Assembly (NCBI GenBank): GCA_910587545.1
Contig: CAJUMI010000028.1
Coordinates: 1-24,462, forward strand
Length of the DNA stretch: 24,462 nt
Direction of reading: 5' to 3'
Source of the DNA: an uncultured Muribaculaceae bacterium
GTDB taxonomy: Bacteria > Bacteroidota > Bacteroidia > Bacteroidales > Muribaculaceae
Shown here: positions 19,584-24,462 of the stretch, piece by piece
Position numbering within the stretch: the stretch's first letter is position 1
Layout: every line of letters begins with the position of its first letter
Notes under the pieces: generated by a model
What the model saw: only the letters and a program-made list of their open reading frames with translations
Told to the model about the DNA's origin: nothing
Database searches by the model: none
Program-made: the position numbers and the translations under genes

Positions 19584-19615
19584 CAAAGTTAAGGTTTTTA
19601 ATCGGTTTTTTGCAA
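19584..19615 (-). promoter_or_regulatory. Bacteroidota-type promoter of the Gfo/DUF1080/Gfo operon
   Basis: Read on the minus strand, GTTG (19616-19613) is followed after 21 nt by TAACTTTG (19591-19584). This matches the -7 consensus TAnnTTTG exactly and the -33 box TTTG in three of four bases, with acceptable spacing. Transcription would start near 19577, giving a leader of about 60 nt before the ATG at 19517. Confidence 0.55.
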
Positions 19616-19623
19616 CCGATTAA
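19598..19623. promoter_or_regulatory. Perfect 10-bp inverted repeat over the -33 region, probable operator
   Basis: TTAATCGGTT and AACCGATTAA are separated by 6 bp. The repeat covers the presumed -33 box and part of the spacer of the minus-strand promoter, a typical place for a repressor. It could instead be a hairpin at the end of the U32 gene's transcript, but no T tract follows on the minus strand. Which regulator family binds is not evident, and no regulator gene lies nearby. Confidence 0.5.
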
Positions 19624-19703
19624 CTCTATTTTTTAAATTATTTAGCAATTACCGGACTCATACCGGCAAAATATAGTATTCAGCCGAGTCTTAACCGTTT
19701 CGG

Positions 19704-21596
19704 TCATCGGGCAGATGCCGGCAACATGACCATCATCCGGCAGCCGGCACAGTCGAAGTCGAGGCGGTACTCAACTCCGGCCGCACGAAGAAACAGAGGT
19801 GACGGCAGACGCGAGCCGGCAGCGGTGCGCAGGCACGCCCCAAGCTCGCGACGCAGACAATAGCGCGTCGTCATCACCCTCCGGTCTGACTGACGATCGG
19901 GCATATCAACCTCGGCAGCTCCCTCTCTGACAGCTATGCCGTGGTCGGCATAAAACTTCCGTGCAAGTCTGTTCGCGACGTTGTCATGCCGATCCAAAGG
20001 ACGATCGGAATATGACTTGATCTCAGCTAATTCGCCACGACGATAATCATATCTGTAGACCGTTTTGCGTGTGTTGTCGAGGAGGGCTACGGTTCTGCGC
20101 CGCAGATCAGCAAGCACAGACGCCGCCACAAAACTGTCGTCCGGAATACGATCGTCCACTGCGGCAAGACGATAGACCGTACCGCCGAGTTTTGCTATAA
20201 CCCCTTGGCGGGACTGTAGCTGCGGACTGCGGGCAGGCTGTTCGCAGCAGACTGCTGTCTGCTCGGCCATCACACCGCACTCATCTGTGAAACTCAACGA
20301 TATCCTATCGCTGTCAACCCGCCGGAGCACTGCCTTGAGACCGACTGACCGCCGGGCAGTCTCGCCTGACATTATATCATCTCTGACCTTATCACGGTTG
20401 CGGTACAATTTTGTTCCGGCTTCAATCCTTATATCCGACGCCGCATAGACCACACCGCGGTCAACTTTATTGACTCTGAAGCCACAATAACGGCCGTCGC
20501 GGTCGAAGTAACCGAGGCCGTCGCCATTGTTAAGGGGCTCACGGCTGTCCACCTTCAGCGAACGCCCCCTGACGGAAATTACCGTACCGACAGGCACACC
20601 TATCCATTTCGGACTTTCCAACGAGGCCAGACGCTCCGATTGGGACGGGCGACCGTCAAGGAAGTAGGACGTAAAGCGGCGGTTGAACGAGCGGGAGACA
20701 TCGGGTTCGAACGCATACTCGACGTTGCCTGAGGAAGACCGGGAATACCTGCCGTCAGACGCAGCGATCACCCTGTCTATAGCCTGAGAATAGGCGGCAA
20801 CCGCGTTACGGACATAATCACTATCCTTAAGCCGCCCCTCTATCTTGAAGGAACTCACTCCGGCGTCGGCAAGATCACCGATGCGCTCGAGGCGATTCAT
20901 GTCGCGAAGCGACAGGTAATGGGCGTCGGGAGCGAGCTTACGGCCGTCAGCATCGGTAAGACTGTACGGCAGACGGCACATTTGGGCGCATTCGCCCCTG
21001 TTGGCACTGCGCCCCGTAGCAAACAGGCTCGCCTGGCAGTCTCCACTGTAACTCACGCACAACGCGCCGTGGACGAAAACCTCGACCGGCACAGTCACTG
21101 CGGAAACGACAGCTCTTACTTCTTCAAGCGACAGCTCTCGCGCAAGCACGATCTGGGAAAAGCCACAATCCTGGAGAAACCTTGCCTTCTCAGGTGTTCG
21201 GGTGTCACACTGGGTGCTCGCATGCAGCGCGATCGGCGGAATGTCCATTCTCAGGACAGAAAGATCCTGAACAATCAGAGCGTCGATCCCTATGTCATAA
21301 AGCCGCCGGATCAACTTCTCGGCAGCCAAAAGCTCGTCATCATAGATCAGAGTGTTGAGTGTGACATATATCCGAGTATTATAGGAATGGGCAAACTCGA
21401 CCAGTTTCGCCAGATCATCAACCGGATTACATGCCGCGGCACGCGCCCCGAAAGATTCGGCTCCGACATACACCGCGTCGGCACCATGTAATATAGCCTG
21501 ACGGCCGATCGCGATATCGCGCGCGGGCGCAAGCAGTTCGAGTTTTCTTTCAGAGGGCGACACAGTCGTTTTTTCGGGTAGCTGAAAGCGTTTCAT
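19704..21596 (-). CDS. Peptidase U32-family protein, RlhA/TrhP-like RNA hydroxylation factor candidate
   Basis: The 630-residue protein opens with LELLAPARDIAIGRQAILHGADAVYVG, typical of U32. The U32 signature lies in VEVFVHGALCVSYSGDCQAS, and four cysteines (Cys180, 187, 203, 207) match those known to bind a [4Fe-4S] cluster. SFKIEGRLKDSDYVRNAV is the conserved second motif. The long C-terminal half fits the extra domain found in E. coli RlhA (YdcP), which is needed for hydroxylation of a 23S rRNA cytidine; TrhP acts on tRNA uridine 34. So RNA hydroxylation is more likely than proteolysis, though this is inferred. The ATG at 21596 overlaps the preceding gene by 47 bp. A GTG at 21563, just before the conserved start, would reduce the overlap to 14 bp. 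Confidence 0.88.
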   Translation of the reverse strand: MKRFQLPEKTTVSPSERKLELLAPARDIAIGRQAILHGADAVYVGAESFGARAAACNPVDDLAKLVEFAHSYNTRIYVTLNTLIYDDELLAAEKLIRRLYDIGIDALIVQDLSVLRMDIPPIALHASTQCDTRTPEKARFLQDCGFSQIVLARELSLEEVRAVVSAVTVPVEVFVHGALCVSYSGDCQASLFATGRSANRGECAQMCRLPYSLTDADGRKLAPDAHYLSLRDMNRLERIGDLADAGVSSFKIEGRLKDSDYVRNAVAAYSQAIDRVIAASDGRYSRSSSGNVEYAFEPDVSRSFNRRFTSYFLDGRPSQSERLASLESPKWIGVPVGTVISVRGRSLKVDSREPLNNGDGLGYFDRDGRYCGFRVNKVDRGVVYAASDIRIEAGTKLYRNRDKVRDDIMSGETARRSVGLKAVLRRVDSDRISLSFTDECGVMAEQTAVCCEQPARSPQLQSRQGVIAKLGGTVYRLAAVDDRIPDDSFVAASVLADLRRRTVALLDNTRKTVYRYDYRRGELAEIKSYSDRPLDRHDNVANRLARKFYADHGIAVREGAAEVDMPDRQSDRRVMTTRYCLRRELGACLRTAAGSRLPSPLFLRAAGVEYRLDFDCAGCRMMVMLPASAR

Positions 21597-22398
21597 ATCT
21601 GTCTATCAGATCAAATACATAGTCACGCGAGGCGTCGATCAGCCGTGGTTCGTGAGCATCGCTGTTCACGACAATGTGCACTCCGGCATCGATCAGCCTC
21701 GGCAGATAGCGTTCGGACGGGAATATGCGTCCATGCAGCACCTTAGCCTTCGTATTGACCTCGACAATGGGTTTTCTGCTACATATCAGAGACACAAAGT
21801 CATCGACCAGCGACCGATACCACGAACAGTCCTCGACCCCCGGCTGATAATAGGACAAATTCTGAGCTATCTTGTCGAAATGACCTATAATATCAAAACC
21901 GCCGGCCTCGACCATGGCCACGGACGAATTGAAAAATGTCTCGGCCACATATCTGACGTCGTTGCCGAAATGGAGAGCCATATTGGCCTTGAACCGCTCG
22001 GCACTGCCATCGACATCGATTATCTCTCCATCCTTAGCCTTTATGAAATGCACCGAACCGATACGGTAGTCAAGCGGCAGATTGACAAAATATTCATTCG
22101 ACGGACCCCAGTCGGGACCGAAATAATCTATCTCCATCGAGGCATAGAGATTAATCCTGACTGAGTACAACTCCTTCAACCTCGCAAACTCGGCAAGATA
22201 TCGCGGGACATCGTCAAATGACATGTTGCAAGGCGATTCTATAGGCACGGGCGAGTGAGGCGAGAACCCGTAATTTGTAAACCCCGCGGCTATGGCAGCC
22301 TCAACAAAATCCTGCATCGGGGCATGGCCGTCGCAAAACTGCGTGTGGCTGTGGAGCGTATAACGTCTGTCTGATGAAATTGCTTTTAATATATCCAT
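21550..22398 (-). CDS. PHP-domain phosphoesterase (histidinol-phosphatase-like)
   Basis: This 282-residue protein has the metal-binding pattern of the PHP family: His16-x-His18 in YTLHSHTQFCDG, GFSPHSPVP, the glutamate in YASMEIDYFG, GSVHFIKA, FDIIGHFDKI, and the C-terminal NSDAHEP. Length and motif order resemble the HisK/YtvP type of histidinol-phosphatase, which makes histidinol in histidine synthesis. No other histidine gene is in the window, so another phosphomonoester is possible. The start ATG is 9 bp after the cstA stop. Its 3' end overlaps the U32 gene by 47 bp (21550-21596). It is cytoplasmic, with no signal peptide. Confidence 0.85.
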   Translation of the reverse strand: MDILKAISSDRRYTLHSHTQFCDGHAPMQDFVEAAIAAGFTNYGFSPHSPVPIESPCNMSFDDVPRYLAEFARLKELYSVRINLYASMEIDYFGPDWGPSNEYFVNLPLDYRIGSVHFIKAKDGEIIDVDGSAERFKANMALHFGNDVRYVAETFFNSSVAMVEAGGFDIIGHFDKIAQNLSYYQPGVEDCSWYRSLVDDFVSLICSRKPIVEVNTKAKVLHGRIFPSERYLPRLIDAGVHIVVNSDAHEPRLIDASRDYVFDLIDRYETLSATRKNDCVAL

Positions 22399-22407
22399 AC
22401 GAATGTA

Positions 22408-23865
22408 TCAATACCCTACTTCATGCACCAGACGACCTGAGCGCAACAGTTTGAGATAATGAATAAACAGCCCGAGCGTGACACAAGCGGCCAACGCCGC
22501 ACACGACAGCGCTACCGTAAGGCCGAGACCGAAGCCTTCGGGCGAAGGAGCAAAAAGAATATAGCTGACACTTACCATCGTCATGAAGATCGCCGGTATC
22601 AGAGAGACGATGTATGCCCTGCGGTGACGCGCAAGATAGACTGTTATCGCCCAAAGCGTGAATACAGCCAGAGTCTGGTTGACCCATGCGAAATAACGCC
22701 ACAGCACGTTGAAATCAATCATCATCACCCCAAAACACAGAGCGAATATAGGCAGACTTACAACGAGACGCCTGAGGATTGTCTTCTGGTCGAATTTAAG
22801 AAAATCGGCAGCGATGAGCCGGGCCGATCTCAGGGCTGTGTCGCCGGTAGTTATCGGAGCCGCGATCACACCGAGCAGCGCAAGTATTCCGCCCAACGAT
22901 CCGAGCCACGAAATAGAGATCTCGTTGACGAGCATCGCGGGTTTTCCGCCATGCTCCGCCATATATTGTGCGAGCTGATCATATCCGCCTACGAACGTGA
23001 TCGCAGCAGCAGCCCAGATCAGAGCCACAATGCCTTCGGCGACCATAGCGCCGTAGAAAATCGGTCGGGCGAGTTTCTCGTTCTTCAGACATCGCGCCAT
23101 CATAGGCGACTGCGTGGCATGAAAACCGGATATGGCTCCACAGGCGATGCTGACAAACATCATCGGGAATATGGGTGTGGCTTCGGGATTGGCCCGCCGG
23201 TTGTAAACACCTTCGGCAAAACCATCTGGAATGGTATGCCCGCCAAAGAAAAGCACATAAAGTAAGCCTGCGGCCATGAAAAGCAACGCAAGGCCAAACA
23301 CCGGATAAAAATTGCCTATGAGTTTGTCGATCGGGAGAAGTGTGGCGAGAATGTAATAGACGAATATCGCGCCGATCCAGAAAGTGCGGTCAAGATAGTC
23401 GGGAGTCATGCCCGAAAGAAGATCGGCCGGATTGATGACAAAGACAGCGCCTACCAGTATCAGCAGGACAACCGACACGACGCGCATTGTCTGTTTGATC
23501 GACGGTCCGAGTTCACGGCCTACCAGCTCGGGCAGCGAATCACCGCCGCTGCGGATCGACATCAAGCCTGACATATAATCATGGACAGCGCCACCGAAAA
23601 TGGTGCCGACCACAATCCATATAAATGCGGCCGGCCCGAACATTACGCCCATGATAGCGCCGAAAATCGGGCCAAGACCTGCGATATTGAGAAACTGGAT
23701 CAGAAAGACCTTCCATGTCGGCAGAGGGATAAAATCGACGCCGTCACACCGCGTTTGAGAGGGCACGGGACGGCTCGGGTCCACGCCGAAAATACGCGAG
23801 CACAGCGCGCCATAGACTATATAGCCTATGATCAGAACAGCCAGCGCTATGAGAAAAGAGAGCAT
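22408..23865 (-). CDS. cstA: CstA-family transporter (carbon starvation protein; pyruvate or peptide uptake)
   Basis: This is a 485-residue polytopic membrane protein with about a dozen hydrophobic segments spread along its length. CstA landmarks are the N-terminal DPSRPVPSQTRCDGVDFIP loop, FLNIAGLGPIFGAIMGV, and GGAVHDYMSGLMSIRSGG. E. coli homologues (CstA, BtsT) are near 700 residues and import pyruvate or peptides by cation symport. The shorter version here, about 480, lacks the last part and seems to be the common Bacteroidota form. It starts 36 bp after floA and ends 9 bp before the PHP gene, all on the same strand. No sensor kinase or regulator, which often accompanies BtsT, is seen. 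Transport substrate is inferred from the family. Confidence 0.93.
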   Translation of the reverse strand: MLSFLIALAVLIIGYIVYGALCSRIFGVDPSRPVPSQTRCDGVDFIPLPTWKVFLIQFLNIAGLGPIFGAIMGVMFGPAAFIWIVVGTIFGGAVHDYMSGLMSIRSGGDSLPELVGRELGPSIKQTMRVVSVVLLILVGAVFVINPADLLSGMTPDYLDRTFWIGAIFVYYILATLLPIDKLIGNFYPVFGLALLFMAAGLLYVLFFGGHTIPDGFAEGVYNRRANPEATPIFPMMFVSIACGAISGFHATQSPMMARCLKNEKLARPIFYGAMVAEGIVALIWAAAAITFVGGYDQLAQYMAEHGGKPAMLVNEISISWLGSLGGILALLGVIAAPITTGDTALRSARLIAADFLKFDQKTILRRLVVSLPIFALCFGVMMIDFNVLWRYFAWVNQTLAVFTLWAITVYLARHRRAYIVSLIPAIFMTMVSVSYILFAPSPEGFGLGLTVALSCAALAACVTLGLFIHYLKLLRSGRLVHEVGY

Positions 23866-23901
23866 ATATCTATTTATGTGATAATTATATTATGAGTAGG
23901 T

Positions 23902-24462
23902 TTATTTCTTAGGCTGAGTCGGATTTTCGCCCGGACGCGCGATATTCTCGCGCATCTCGGTGTCAGCCTCGATATTCTTCATGCGGTAATAGTCCATGAT
24001 GCCAAGATTGCCCCTTACGAAAGCCTCGGCCATCGCACGCGGCAATTCAGCCTCAGCTTCAATCACTTTGGCACGGGCCTCCTGAGCCTTGGCCTTCATC
24101 TCCTGCTCGAGAGCGATCGCCATCGCGCGGCGCTCCTCGGCTTTTGCCTGAGCGATGTTCTTATCTGCCTGAGCCTGATCGATCTGCAAGGCGGCTCCGA
24201 TGTTGCGACCTATGTCTATATCGGCAATGTCAATCGAGAGTATCTCAAAAGCCGTGCCGGAGTCGAGACCTTTTTTGAGAACGAGTTTTGAAATCGAATC
24301 AGGATTTTCGAGAACCTGTTTATGGCTCACCGACGAACCTATCGAAGAAACAATGCCTTCTCCCACTCGGGCAAGAACTGTATCCTCGCCTGCGCCACCC
24401 ACGAGCTGGCGTATGTTGGCGCGGACAGTCACACGAGCCTTGGCTATCAGCTGTATGCCGTC
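23902..24462 (-). CDS. floA: Flotillin-like protein FloA, 5' end outside window
   Basis: The frame stays open to the window edge: the codons before the GTG at 24432 read DGIQLIAKAR, continuing the conserved KARVTVRANIRQLVGG segment. So the GTG is not the start and the gene begins beyond 24462. The 186 visible residues hold the end of the PHB/SPFH domain (GEDTVLARVGEGIVSSIGS) and then an Ala/Glu-rich coiled coil (QADKNIAQAKAEERRAMAIA onward) ending in a short proline-rich tail. FloA is a membrane scaffold of about 330 residues that organises functional microdomains; its N-terminal membrane hairpin is missing here because of the window edge. cstA follows 36 bp downstream on the same strand. Confidence 0.95.
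   Translation of the reverse strand, partial: DGIQLIAKARVTVRANIRQLVGGAGEDTVLARVGEGIVSSIGSSVSHKQVLENPDSISKLVLKKGLDSGTAFEILSIDIADIDIGRNIGAALQIDQAQADKNIAQAKAEERRAMAIALEQEMKAKAQEARAKVIEAEAELPRAMAEAFVRGNLGIMDYYRMKNIEADTEMRENIARPGENPTQPKK

Noticed and set aside
19598..19623. Intrinsic terminator of the U32 gene
   Set aside because: The hairpin arms are good but no T tract follows on the minus strand, and the overlap with a promoter fits an operator better.
24430..24432. GTG at 24432 as the floA start
   Set aside because: The upstream codons continue the conserved FloA sequence (DGIQLIAKAR) to the window edge.

Overview
The window looks like chromosomal DNA of a gut-type anaerobe of the order Bacteroidales. 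A Muribaculaceae or Bacteroides relative is plausible, but no rRNA or marker gene fixes the rank. Supporting signs are: an arginine operon with the N-succinylornithine carbamoyltransferase known from Bacteroides, a pyruvate:ferredoxin oxidoreductase, a Tat-exported Gfo/Idh/MocA protein with a DUF1080 protein, AT-rich leaders without clear Shine-Dalgarno sites, and -7 boxes of the Bacteroidota type TAnnTTTG. No tRNA, rRNA, CRISPR array, insertion sequence or phage gene was seen.

Layout. (1) 1-861, plus strand: 3' part of a thioredoxin-fold (TlpA/ResA-like) protein that begins before the window. (2) 937-4491, minus strand: nifJ, convergent with the first gene and separated from it by a bidirectional terminator. 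(3) 4492-4817: a 326-bp divergent regulatory region with a palindrome near nifJ, a 12-bp tandem repeat and a -7 box near the next operon. (4) 4818-13613, plus strand: a tightly packed nine-gene operon, GNAT acyltransferase - argG - argC - argD - argF' - argB - argE-like - argH - yaaA, with four ATGA start/stop overlaps. (5) 13635-13680: terminator hairpin. (6) 13696-19517, minus strand: a three-gene operon with a Tat-exported Gfo/Idh/MocA oxidoreductase, an exported HEAT-repeat/DUF1080 protein and a second Gfo/Idh/MocA oxidoreductase without a signal. Its promoter region carries a perfect 10-bp inverted repeat over the -33 box. (7) 19704-24462, minus strand: a U32 peptidase-family protein, a PHP-domain phosphatase, a CstA-type transporter and the 3' part of floA.

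How the genes work together. The plus-strand operon encodes almost all of the linear route from glutamate to arginine. The carbamoyltransferase carries the proline (Pro90) that marks the succinyl-specific enzyme, so the acylated intermediates are probably N-succinyl compounds. The route then runs ArgB, ArgC, ArgD, ArgF', deacylation of acyl-citrulline by the M20 enzyme, ArgG and ArgH. The only step without an obvious enzyme is the first, acylation of glutamate, and the first gene of the operon is an uncharacterised GNAT protein with a CX2C...CXC cysteine pattern. It is the natural candidate and the most interesting lead here. The minus-strand 13.7-19.5 kb operon fits a 3-keto-glycoside type pathway split between envelope and cytoplasm; this is inference from family membership.
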